Source: a bacterium (lineage in GTDB: Bacteria; Patescibacteriota; Microgenomatia; Woykebacterales; RBG-16-39-9b). From it: 17,030 nucleotides of DNA. The number at the start of each line of letters is the position of its first letter. Within the stretch, counting starts at the first letter, position 1. The stretch covers positions 1 to 17,030 of the forward strand of contig JAUYHE010000065.1 in assembly GCA_030690175.1 (NCBI GenBank), given 5' to 3'. This document shows positions 1 to 5,604 of the stretch, in pieces. Position numbers and translations under genes: made by a program. The notes under the pieces were generated by a model. It searched no databases and was not told the origin of the DNA. It saw nothing but the letters and a program-made list of their open reading frames with translations.

Positions 1-38
1 ATCTGCCCGTTTTCCCTAGCCAAATAAGCTCCCGTAAC

Positions 39-67
39 TTGACTATAGGTTAATTTTATGCTATAAT
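39..67 (+). promoter_or_regulatory. Strong extended -10 promoter
   Basis: A -35 box TTGACT (39-44) is followed after exactly 17 bp by TATAAT (62-67), preceded by TG at 59-60, giving the extended -10 form TGcTATAAT. This is the closest match to a housekeeping sigma-70 consensus in the window. Transcription would start near 74 and run toward the structured leader and the small ORF at 312. No other gene begins nearby, so the promoter appears dedicated to that locus. Confidence 0.8.
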
Positions 68-73
68 TAATTC

Positions 74-311
74 TCTAAATCAATCAAATAGATCTTCCTG
101 TTTTGCGGACAAATAGTTGTCCCCAGAGCGAATAGCAGAATGTGAGTACCACTGAAATTGAAGTTTTACGAGATTTCGAAGTTACGAAGCATTCTTTTTT
201 GTACCTTGAAATATTATAATTATAAGTTAGTTACCTTGTAGGCAATTTGGGTATCAAAAGATTGGTACTCAGATTGCCTGACGGGTATTTCGAAAGTAAG
301 AGGAGGACCTT
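74..311 (+). ncRNA. Long structured leader upstream of the 55-aa ORF
   Basis: This 238-nt stretch between the predicted transcription start and the small ORF has no convincing coding frame. It contains a short hairpin with arms GGACAA (107-112) and TTGTCC (117-122) around an ATAG loop. It also holds an AT-rich middle part with a second perfect TATAAT (215-220, possible weak -35 TTCTTT at 192-197), and a long hairpin at 239-280. TACCTTG occurs twice (202-208 and 232-238). The leader could be a cis-regulatory element for the small ORF or part of a longer functional RNA. It matches none of the known RNA families I can recall by sequence, and I could not fold it computationally. Confidence 0.45.
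239..280 (+). promoter_or_regulatory. Long hairpin in the small-ORF leader with a competing pairing
   Basis: Arm 241-255 pairs with arm 264-278 over 15 consecutive positions, three of them G-U wobbles, around the loop AAAAGATT (256-263). Two further pairs (240-279 and 239-280, the second a wobble) extend it. The wobbles suggest selection at RNA level rather than chance DNA palindromy. The 3' arm segment TGGTACTCA (263-271) is also perfectly complementary to TGAGTACCA (143-151), so two mutually exclusive folds are possible. The helix ends about 20 nt before the SD at 302-306. No poly-T run follows, so it is not an intrinsic terminator. Confidence 0.6.
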
Positions 312-479
312 ATGAGTAACACTCAGAAGGCGGCTCGTTACGTCGAGCTCTGGGATGAGTTGCCGTCGAAGGGCCTGGATCTCCAGAGAGGTTCTGGTTA
401 CACCCTTCGGCAGCAGCACCACATGGCGATCTACAGGCTTCGGTTGGACACCGGGGAGAGGATCTTCCCGAGGTTCTAG
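312..479 (+). CDS. Small hypothetical protein (55 aa) with strong SD
   Basis: An ATG at 312 is preceded by AGAGGAGG (299-306) at good spacing and opens 55 codons to TAG (477-479). The product starts MSNTQKAARYVELWDELP and ends GERIFPRF. It is charged and Arg-rich, with no cysteine, no signal peptide and no membrane segment. I recognise no family. It uses GC-rich codons (GTC, CTC, GCG, CTG) more than the neighbouring genes, so it may have a separate origin or strong expression. It sits downstream of the best promoter in the window and between two structured stretches, so it may be the protein partner or the regulated product of that RNA. The SD and promoter make it likely real. An alternative is that only the RNA is functional. 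Confidence 0.6.
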   Translation: MSNTQKAARYVELWDELPSKGLDLQRGSGYTLRQQHHMAIYRLRLDTGERIFPRF

Positions 480-519
480 TCGGCGACCTGGTCAACATTG
501 TCGATGCATCCCGCAGGCA

Positions 520-566
520 GCCGAGGAGGTGTGAGTATCTATAAACAAAAACTCCACCCCCTCGGC
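520..566 (+). repeat. Hairpin sequestering an SD-like motif
   Basis: G520-G526 pairs with C560-C566 and G528-G531 pairs with C555-C558, with one A-C mismatch at 527/559. After a bulged T at 532, G533-G535 pairs with C552-C554. The A-rich loop is 536-551. The motif GAGGAGGTG (523-531) lies wholly within the stem. No T tract follows, so this is a structural element rather than a terminator. It begins 40 nt after the stop codon of the 55-aa ORF. Confidence 0.55.
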
Positions 567-574
567 GAAACACT

Positions 575-646
575 CTAGTAGATAGAAACCTGGTCCAAGT
601 AAAAAGGAGGTGAAAACATTTTCTGGGCCAGCTTTCTCTCTACTAG
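575..646 (+). repeat. 23-pair hairpin displaying an SD-like motif in its loop
   Basis: Bases 575-588 pair with 633-646 (13 pairs and one T-C mismatch). A C-C mismatch follows (589/632), then 590-597 pairs with 624-631 (eight pairs, one G-U wobble). The 26-nt loop (598-623) is purine-rich and carries AAAGGAGGTGA at 603-613. The arm length and the compensated wobble make chance unlikely. A loop-exposed, start-codon-free anti-SD complement suggests contact with the 16S rRNA 3' end or with another RNA; that role is inference. Confidence 0.65.
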
Positions 647-657
647 TAGCCGACAAT

Positions 658-720
658 CTAGTCCGAATCGCCCTTGACAAGGTTTAACCTTGTCGGAGAG
701 CCAAGAAAAATTCGGGCTAG
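658..720 (+). repeat. Nested hairpin with a 19-bp palindrome inside
   Basis: The outer helix pairs 658-668 (CTAGTCCGAAT) with 710-720 (ATTCGGGCTAG), 11 consecutive pairs with one wobble. Inside it lies the palindrome GACAAGGTT-T-AACCTTGTC (676-694). TTGTCGG (690-696) is also complementary to CCGACAA (650-656), which would open the inner palindrome and invade the spacer after the preceding hairpin. Two alternative folds are therefore possible. Confidence 0.55.
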
Positions 721-750
721 TTTACCGGTTATTAATTAAAAAACTAAAGG

Positions 751-812
751 AGGTGAGAAGGCAGGCGGAAGCTGCTTCCAGAGATGGAACCGGCGGCCAC
801 CTGTTTTAATTT
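751..812 (+). terminator. Possible terminator of the RNA locus, perhaps bidirectional
   Basis: AGGTG (751-755) pairs with CACCT (798-802), and the 3' arm is followed by GTTTTAATTT (803-812). Inside are small hairpins GCAG/CTGC and TTCCA-GAGA-TGGAA, the latter with a GNRA-type tetraloop. Outer A/T pairing of 734-744 with 803-811 would extend the helix and leave TAAAGG (745-750) as a bulge. On the minus strand the same structure is followed by a T-rich run (about 748-736), so it could also end the FemAB-like transcript. The closing helix is short, so the call is tentative. Confidence 0.35.
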
Positions 813-814
813 GG

Positions 815-1702
815 TTAGAAAACGCGAGTAGGTAAAAATAGTAGCTTACTCCAAAGCCGCGGGTATTTCACAAAGGATCCAATATACTCCACCTCTCTCC
901 CACCAAAACCACGTTTGAAAAGCGTAAAACCTTTCCATTTTTTTGTCGAGGGCATTCGCGGGTCGTAAATTCCTTCCAGATCGAGCATTTTACAACCTTT
1001 ATTTTTTATAAATTTCATCGCTTCCCACAAAAGCAAATAGGGTGCCATTACTTCCCGATGCTCGGTGGAGGAGGCGGCATGTTGGTAGTATCCCACCTCA
1101 TTACTATCTAGTAATATGGTCGAAGCAAGAGCCCGGCCTTTGTAATAAGCAGTCAAAATATTGGCGGCCTTTTCTCTTGAAAAAACTCTCCAAAGTGTCT
1201 CGATCTCTTTTCTCGCCGGCCAAAAACCCTTTCTTTTTGCGGTATTGAAGTACAAGTTTTTAAACTCCGCAAAATCATTAGTTTTCCTCACTATTACTCC
1301 GCGTTTTGCCGCTAGACGTACGTTGTAACGGGTATCTTTTTCCATTCCTTTCAATAAATCTTCTTCAGACTTAGTTAAATCAATTTGAATAGTGCGCGTG
1401 GGGGAAAGAGCCCAGCGGTCCTTTTGAAAGCCGTTAGCTTTTAAGAGCGAGACGACACTTTCATTCCTTTCTTCCCCAGCTTCAATATCTGGCTCAAGCT
1501 TAAGCATAAAGATATTATTTTCCGCTGCTACCCTGCCGATTTCTTTAAAGGGAATAGGCAGTCTCAATTTAGGTAATTTAGCAGTGGCGCCAAAAAAGGG
1601 GACTTTTCTTAGGTAAATTTGGAAGAGGGGAGAGATGGGAATTGTTTGCCAACCAAGTTCTTGCAAATATTTTGCCCAAAGATCGCTTTGTCTAATGTCC
1701 AC
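815..1702 (-). CDS. FemAB/FemX-family peptidoglycan aminoacyltransferase-like protein
   Basis: This 295-aa protein resembles the FemAB family, GNAT-fold enzymes that add amino acids from aminoacyl-tRNA to the lipid II stem peptide on the cytoplasmic face of the membrane. Visible landmarks are the N-terminal QSDLWAKYLQELGW, the motif KDTRYNVRLAAKRGV at about residues 122-135 (RYN-R is typical), a central acyl-CoA-like fold region, and a C-terminal LDLEGIYDPR followed by FKRGFGG near 240-270. It is shorter than the usual 330-400 aa. The start is a GTG at 1702, 9 nt after the stop of the 3D-domain gene with only a weak AGGA ahead, so translation is probably coupled. A broader GNAT-type acyltransferase acting on another envelope substrate is the main alternative. 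Confidence 0.75.
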   Translation of the reverse strand: MDIRQSDLWAKYLQELGWQTIPISPLFQIYLRKVPFFGATAKLPKLRLPIPFKEIGRVAAENNIFMLKLEPDIEAGEERNESVVSLLKANGFQKDRWALSPTRTIQIDLTKSEEDLLKGMEKDTRYNVRLAAKRGVIVRKTNDFAEFKNLYFNTAKRKGFWPARKEIETLWRVFSREKAANILTAYYKGRALASTILLDSNEVGYYQHAASSTEHREVMAPYLLLWEAMKFIKNKGCKMLDLEGIYDPRMPSTKKWKGFTLFKRGFGGREVEYIGSFVKYPRLWSKLLFLPTRVF

Positions 1703-1711
1703 ATCCTAATC

Positions 1712-2293
1712 TTACTTCAAAATATACACATCTACAAAGCGAGCGCTCCACCAGCCAGTCTTCACATTATCAAAACCAAGGTCAATACGAGCTCCTTTTA
1801 TGGACCCGCCCGTATCACCAGCTACCGCCGTTCCGTAGTCTGGAATATAAAGTCGCGTACCTAACGGGACTACCTTGGGATCTACAGCAACCACTCCGTA
1901 ACCAGTGCGCAAACCAGTGGCCGTAGTTTCGTTGCAGCCAGAACAATTTTTATCGTAAGAAGTAGAAAAAAACTTTAGTTTCCGAGAAAAAGGAAGAGTT
2001 CCTTGCGGCGTGTTTACCAAACCCGCATTTTCAAACAGCATCTCTTCGCTAATAAATTTGGCCTTTGGGGAGTCGACTGTTCTAGTAGCTATAGGTAGAG
2101 AAAGACCTTCAAACGCGCCGAAACTTTGTTGAATGGCTGGCGCAATTTGACGACTCGAATGAATAATTAAAAGGGCGGATACAAATAAAATCAAAAGCCC
2201 GGCAAATTTTTCCGAGATTCTGCCAAAAATTAGAAAAAATAGATTAGTAACAGCCGGCAAAAAGCTCACCCGAGCCTGCCCTTTGGGATACAT
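1712..2293 (-). CDS. 3D-domain (double-psi beta-barrel) cell-wall protein
   Basis: The 193-aa protein has one membrane segment (about residues 30-47) followed by a linker and a C-terminal 3D domain. It shows TSYDKNCSGCNETTATG, then VAVDPKVVPLGTRLYIPDYG, GDTGGSIKG and RIDLGFD, with the family aspartates near D138, D160 and D171. In Bacillus Rpf-like and YuiC proteins and in MltA, this fold cuts glycan strands as a lytic transglycosylase, so an anchored wall-remodelling enzyme is the likely role. Cysteines C117 and C120 form a CxxC that could be a disulfide or metal site. It is followed by the FemAB-like gene after 9 nt, which supports a joint envelope function. AGGA lies close ahead of the ATG, and a -10-like TAAAAT lies 8 nt upstream. 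Confidence 0.8.
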   Translation of the reverse strand: MYPKGQARVSFLPAVTNLFFLIFGRISEKFAGLLILFVSALLIIHSSRQIAPAIQQSFGAFEGLSLPIATRTVDSPKAKFISEEMLFENAGLVNTPQGTLPFSRKLKFFSTSYDKNCSGCNETTATGLRTGYGVVAVDPKVVPLGTRLYIPDYGTAVAGDTGGSIKGARIDLGFDNVKTGWWSARFVDVYILK

Positions 2294-2301
2294 TTTCCTA
2301 G

Positions 2302-2330
2302 ATTTTATTAATAAAAGCGAGGTAAGTAAA
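2302..2330 (-). promoter_or_regulatory. Putative promoter of the 3D-domain / FemAB-like pair
   Basis: On the minus strand TTTACT (2330-2325) is followed after 17 bp by TAAAAT (2307-2302). The -10 box ends 8 nt before the ATG, placing the predicted start of transcription within about 2 nt of the start codon. The region is AT-rich, so chance matches are likely enough to keep confidence modest. Confidence 0.4.
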
Positions 2331-2360
2331 GTTGACGGGTAGTGTTACAATACGACTCTC

Positions 2361-4205
2361 TTAAAAGCGGATAGCGGTGACCAGCTCTTGGGGAAGCTCC
2401 ATAATAAAACGGCTTGGTACGCCCTCGCTTCTTTGACCGAAATAGAGTCTTTGGGTAGCGTAGGTAAGATAAAGTTGTTCTTTGGCCCGGGTGATACCAA
2501 CGTAAGCAAGACGACGTTCTTCCTCCAACTCGTTTGTGTCAAGAAGCGAGCGGTTGTGCGGAAAAAGCCCTTCCTCCATACCAATGATAAAAACAACCGG
2601 AAATTCCAATCCTTTGGCCGCGTGAGCTGTCATGAGGGTAACAGCATCTGCCTTTTCTCTTCCAAGCGACGGCTTTTGGGGACCGTACTCTCTTTCCACT
2701 AGCGTCACGTTTTCCAAAAAATCATCCAACTTGGGAAATTCGGCGGCGACACTACGCAGCTCTTTAACATTTTCAACTCTAGCAGCGGTCTCGAGACTAC
2801 CGTCATCCAGCCACTGTAAGTAGTCGGTTTCGGAAAGAACCAGATCTACTATCTCTATGGCTAGTTTGTTCTCTGCCTCTTTTCGTAAATTTTCCAGAAA
2901 CTCGTCAAAAGATTTTAATTTTGGACTGTCTGTTTGTAGAGCAGCTGCTCCGATACCCCTGGGTGGAACGTTGACAATTCTTTTGTAGGCAATCTTATCT
3001 TTGGGATTGGCAACTAGACGAAGATAAGCAAGGATGTCTTTGATTTCCTTACGATCATAAAAACGAACACCGCCGACCAAAAGATAAGGTATTCCTTCTC
3101 GCAGAAACGCTTCTTCAATCACCCGCGACTGGGCGTTGGTGCGATAAAGTACGGAAAAATCGCTGAAAGAGGTGTTGCGGTGCGTTGAACCTTCGATCAT
3201 TCGCGTGATAAACTGGGCCTCCTCAAGTTCATTTTTCGCTTCGTAAACGATAATAGGATCGCCGTCAGTATTTTCCGTCCACAAGTTTAATACGGGGTGA
3301 GAGCGGTTCTGACTTATTATGGTGGTGGCAGCTGCCAATATTTTTTTGGTGCTGCGATAATTCTGCTCGAGATTAAAGATCGCGCTTTCCGGAAAGTCGG
3401 CTGAAAAATTTAAGATATTGCGAAAATCAGCCCCCCGCCAACCATAAATGGCTTGAGCGGCGTCACCAACGATAAAAATATTACGGGAGCCGCCTGCCAA
3501 AAGTTTGGTAAGTTCGTACTGGGCTTTGTTGGTATCTTGATACTCGTCCACAAGTAAATAGTGCCAACGGTTTTGGTATTTCTTCAGAACCTGGGGATGT
3601 TTTCTAAAAAGAAACACGGTCTTCATTAGCAAGTCTTCAAAATCAACAGCTACCTGTGTTTCCAATTTTTCCTGGTAAAGATCGTATACCTTGGCGACAA
3701 TTTCGTGCTGAAAAAAACCATGGGCCAAATTTTTATAACTAGCTGTGTCGATTAGTTCGTTTTTAGCACTTTCAATAACGCCCTTTATTTTTCCGGGAGA
3801 AAATTGTTTTGGATCGATGTCCAACTGACGCATCGCTTCTTTTATAAGACTAAGAGAATCAGATTCGTCAAAGATCACAAACCGGCTACCAAGGCCCAAG
3901 ACATACCCATCTTCCCGCAGGATTTTTGCACAGAGGGCGTGAAAGGTACCCATTGCCGGGACGTCTTTTGAGCGGCCACCAAGCAATTTTTGGACTCTAT
4001 CCTTCATTTCGTTGGCGGCTTTATTAGTGAAAGTAACCGCCAGGATTTTTCCCGGGGGAATTTTCTTTTCGCCTATCAAATAAGCAATCCGGTGGGTGAT
4101 TACCCGAGTTTTTCCGCTTCCTGGTCCAGAAAGAACTATCGCTGGACCATCAACAAAACTAGCAGCCTGACTCTGCTCATGATTTAAGGTATTCAAAACA
4201 CCCAT
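2361..4205 (-). CDS. UvrD/PcrA-type superfamily 1A DNA helicase
   Basis: This 614-aa ATP-dependent 3'-5' DNA helicase would act in nucleotide excision repair and removal of recombination or stalled-polymerase intermediates. All SF1A motifs are visible: Q motif LNHEQ (7-11), Walker A GPGSGKT (27-33), TFTNKAA motif Ia (58-64), DEYQDT motif II (220-225), GDAAQAIYGWRGAD motif III (247-260), EQNYRS motif IV (280-285), TAHAAKGLEF motif V (526-535) and RRLAYVGITRAK motif VI (564-575). It is about 100 residues shorter than E. coli UvrD. The shortening lies partly in subdomain 2B after PPRGIGAA and partly at the C-terminus, where the tudor-like RNAP-binding tail of PcrA is missing. No SD precedes the ATG; a -10-like TAAGAT lies 8 nt upstream. 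The thioredoxin gene is divergent. PcrA, UvrD or Rep naming cannot be separated by eye. Confidence 0.92.
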   Translation of the reverse strand: MGVLNTLNHEQSQAASFVDGPAIVLSGPGSGKTRVITHRIAYLIGEKKIPPGKILAVTFTNKAANEMKDRVQKLLGGRSKDVPAMGTFHALCAKILREDGYVLGLGSRFVIFDESDSLSLIKEAMRQLDIDPKQFSPGKIKGVIESAKNELIDTASYKNLAHGFFQHEIVAKVYDLYQEKLETQVAVDFEDLLMKTVFLFRKHPQVLKKYQNRWHYLLVDEYQDTNKAQYELTKLLAGGSRNIFIVGDAAQAIYGWRGADFRNILNFSADFPESAIFNLEQNYRSTKKILAAATTIISQNRSHPVLNLWTENTDGDPIIVYEAKNELEEAQFITRMIEGSTHRNTSFSDFSVLYRTNAQSRVIEEAFLREGIPYLLVGGVRFYDRKEIKDILAYLRLVANPKDKIAYKRIVNVPPRGIGAAALQTDSPKLKSFDEFLENLRKEAENKLAIEIVDLVLSETDYLQWLDDGSLETAARVENVKELRSVAAEFPKLDDFLENVTLVEREYGPQKPSLGREKADAVTLMTAHAAKGLEFPVVFIIGMEEGLFPHNRSLLDTNELEEERRLAYVGITRAKEQLYLTYATQRLYFGQRSEGVPSRFIMELPQELVTAIRF

Positions 4206-4213
4206 AAGTATCT

Positions 4214-4242
4214 ATCTTAACGGAAAGTGGGTTGTGATAAAA
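4214..4242 (-). promoter_or_regulatory. Weak putative promoter of the helicase gene
   Basis: On the minus strand TAAGAT (4219-4214) ends 8 nt before the ATG, with a poor -35 TTTTAT (4242-4237) 17 bp upstream. Only the -10 geometry supports it. It shares its -10 sequence with the candidate pgk promoter. Confidence 0.3.
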
Positions 4243-4265
4243 GTGATAACAACGGAAAAAATTTA

Positions 4266-4274
4266 TGGTATACT
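4266..4274 (+). promoter_or_regulatory. Extended -10 promoter of the thioredoxin gene
   Basis: TGgTATACT (4266-4274) is an extended -10 element without a recognisable -35. Transcription would start near 4281, giving a leader of about 16 nt that contains GAGGT ahead of the ATG at 4297. Its presence inside the upstream-extended reading frame argues against a start at 4234. The same nonamer is found ahead of the pilN-like gene. Confidence 0.6.
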
Positions 4275-4296
4275 AAAAATTGTAAAAGAGGTAATT

Positions 4297-4566
4297 ATGT
4301 CGGTGCAACTAATGGATTTTTACGCAGATTGGTGTGGTCCGTGTATTGCAATGAAGCCGGTGGTTGAGGAGCTAGGGAAAGAGCTTTCCGGCCGAGTAGA
4401 AATTAAAAAAATAAACGTGGACGAAAATCAAGAGGAAGCTAGTAAATACGGAGTGATGAGCATCCCCACGTACTTAATTTTAAAAGATGATGAAGAGGTA
4501 GATCGTTTTGTTGGTGCCACCAGTAAAGAGATAATAAAACAAAAACTCTCCCAACACATTTCCTAA
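4297..4566 (+). CDS. Thioredoxin (short form)
   Basis: This 89-aa protein carries the redox motif W12-C13-G14-P15-C16 and the cis-proline SIPT (P57), with DFYADWCGPC matching thioredoxins closely. It would reduce protein disulfides in the cytoplasm, using a thioredoxin reductase not present here. It is about 15 residues shorter than classical thioredoxin because the first beta strand and helix are missing. The residue after the second Cys is Ile rather than Lys. The ATG at 4297 was chosen over a GTG at 4234 because it has an SD-like GAGGT at proper spacing, and because a promoter lies between the two. It is followed after 39 nt by pgk. Small thioredoxin/glutaredoxin-like proteins of about 85 aa are the nearest alternative. 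Confidence 0.88.
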   Translation: MSVQLMDFYADWCGPCIAMKPVVEELGKELSGRVEIKKINVDENQEEASKYGVMSIPTYLILKDDEEVDRFVGATSKEIIKQKLSQHIS

Positions 4567-4569
4567 AAC

Positions 4570-4598
4570 TTTCTCTTTCCAAAAATTTAGCGTAAGAT
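4570..4598 (+). promoter_or_regulatory. Weak putative promoter of pgk
   Basis: TAAGAT (4593-4598) ends 7 nt before the pgk ATG, with a poor -35 TTTCTC (4570-4575) 17 bp upstream. No SD precedes pgk, so a leaderless start is possible. Read-through from the thioredoxin promoter is the alternative, since no terminator is seen between the two genes. Confidence 0.3.
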
Positions 4599-4605
4599 TG
4601 TATTC

Positions 4606-5604
4606 ATGAAATCCATCTTGGAGGCTGATGTATCGGGTAAAAAGGTAATTGTTTGGACCGATTTGGATGTTCCGGTTGAAAGTGGAGTTGTAACTGATGA
4701 TACACGTCTCAAAGCTTCAGCTAAGACAGTAAACTATTTGAAAGATAAAAAGGCATCTGTTTTGATGATTGGTCATTTAGGTCGTCCTAAAGGAAGGGAC
4801 CCTTTATTATCGTTCCAGCTGATTGCCAACAAATTGGAAACGATCCTTAATTCCAAAGTAGAAATAATTGATGAAATTAAAACCCCCCAAACGAGCTTAG
4901 TCTTACTGGAAAACATTCGGTTTTGGCCAGAGGAAGAAAAAAAGGACCAAAAATTCGTTAAACAAATAGCTAAATTAGGAGATATTTATGTTAACGATTG
5001 TTTTGCTACTTCGCATCACGCGGGCGCAACTATGATTTATTTGCCAAAATTACTGCCGTCATTTGCGGGGATAAACCTTCTTAAGGAAGTGCAAGAACTG
5101 GGAAAGGTCTTTGACCAACCAGCGAGACCTCTGGTCGCAATCATCGCCGGCGCGAAACTTGAAACTAAACTCCCGGCTATATACAATTTGGCAAAAGTCG
5201 CCGATACCGTTTTGGTTGGAGGAAAACTAATGTTTGAAGCAGACAGAGCCACACTACCAGAGAATGTTTTGATTGCGCACGATGATGTAGATGGTAAAGA
5301 TATCGGCCCAAAGTCCATCGGTCTTTTTAGAGGTGAAATAAACAAAGCAAAAACAATTGTTTGGAATGGGACGTTGGGAGTGTACGAAAAAAGCAAGTAC
5401 ATGAGTGGAACAGCGGCGGTAGCCGCCGCTGTTGTTGATTCACAAGCTTACCGCGTAGTTGGTGGTGGTGATACGATTGCTGCTTTGAATAAACTTCTCC
5501 TTATTGATAAGATAAACTTTGTTTCGACTGGTGGTGGAGCAATGCTCGAATTTCTCGGCGGCAAAAAACTACCAGGACTCGCAGCTTTAGGTTATTATGA
5601 CTAA
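4606..5604 (+). CDS. pgk: Phosphoglycerate kinase (compact, altered substrate site)
   Basis: This 332-aa cytoplasmic enzyme converts 1,3-bisphosphoglycerate and ADP to 3-phosphoglycerate and ATP. Family landmarks in order are TDLDVP (18-23), DDTR (31-34), GHLGRPKG (56-63), LENIRFWPEEEK (101-112), YVNDCFATS (128-136), AGAKLETK (181-188) with both lysines, WNGTLGVYE, GGGDT and STGGGAMLEFL. It is about 60 residues shorter than usual PGKs. Two substrate-site changes stand out: the normal DFN of RVDFNVP reads DLD (N to D at 21), and the normal AHRAHAS reads SHHAGAT, so the phosphoglycerate-binding Arg is His138. The nucleotide-binding half looks intact. It overlaps tpiA by 8 nt, and the pair forms a glycolytic operon. 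No SD is visible. Confidence 0.92.
   Translation: MKSILEADVSGKKVIVWTDLDVPVESGVVTDDTRLKASAKTVNYLKDKKASVLMIGHLGRPKGRDPLLSFQLIANKLETILNSKVEIIDEIKTPQTSLVLLENIRFWPEEEKKDQKFVKQIAKLGDIYVNDCFATSHHAGATMIYLPKLLPSFAGINLLKEVQELGKVFDQPARPLVAIIAGAKLETKLPAIYNLAKVADTVLVGGKLMFEADRATLPENVLIAHDDVDGKDIGPKSIGLFRGEINKAKTIVWNGTLGVYEKSKYMSGTAAVAAAVVDSQAYRVVGGGDTIAALNKLLLIDKINFVSTGGGAMLEFLGGKKLPGLAALGYYD

Larger units (their letters stand above)
480..812 (+). ncRNA. Candidate structured RNA with repeated SD-like motifs
   Basis: This 333-nt stretch between the small ORF and the convergent FemAB-like gene has no credible coding frame but is dense in long inverted repeats (520-566, 575-646, 658-720, 751-802). The 11-mer AAAGGAGGTGA occurs twice (603-613 and 746-756), and GAGGAGGTG occurs once more at 523-531. 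All are complements of the usual 16S rRNA 3' tail, yet none is followed at normal spacing by an ATG, GTG or TTG frame of useful length. The arms contain wobble pairs and single mismatches, as expected of RNA helices. It may be the 3' part of the transcript from the promoter at 39-67. I recognise no known RNA family (tmRNA, RNase P, SRP and 6S were considered and not matched). Confidence 0.45.

Noticed and set aside
480..578. The frame of the 55-aa ORF stays open for 32 codons after its TAG, to a second TAG at 576-578, which could suggest readthrough.
   Set aside because: The extension runs through the 520-566 hairpin, shows no protein-like pattern, and no other sign of stop-codon recoding is seen in the window.
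310..680. Several minus-strand frames of 60-90 codons overlap the RNA locus.
   Set aside because: They lack SDs and promoters, have odd composition, and mirror the structured plus-strand region and the SD-led small ORF.
746..810. A GTG at 753 could open an 18-codon peptide after AAAGGAGG.
   Set aside because: The GTG is part of the SD itself, leaving no spacing for initiation.
74..812. tmRNA, RNase P RNA, SRP RNA or 6S RNA.
   Set aside because: The tRNA-like ends, the P4 core motifs, the GGAA-tetraloop SRP domain and a single long 6S-type rod were each looked for and not found.
2310..2324. The AT palindrome around TTTTATTAATAAAA as a terminator for the helicase gene.
   Set aside because: It has no GC in the stem and lies within a more plausible promoter region of the next gene.
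4234..4296. An upstream GTG start adding 21 residues to thioredoxin.
   Set aside because: The extension contains the extended -10 promoter and is not thioredoxin-like; the ATG at 4297 has an SD.
5037..5402. A 121-codon minus-strand frame antisense to pgk.
   Set aside because: It is a shadow of the conserved pgk frame with no start signal or recognisable protein pattern.
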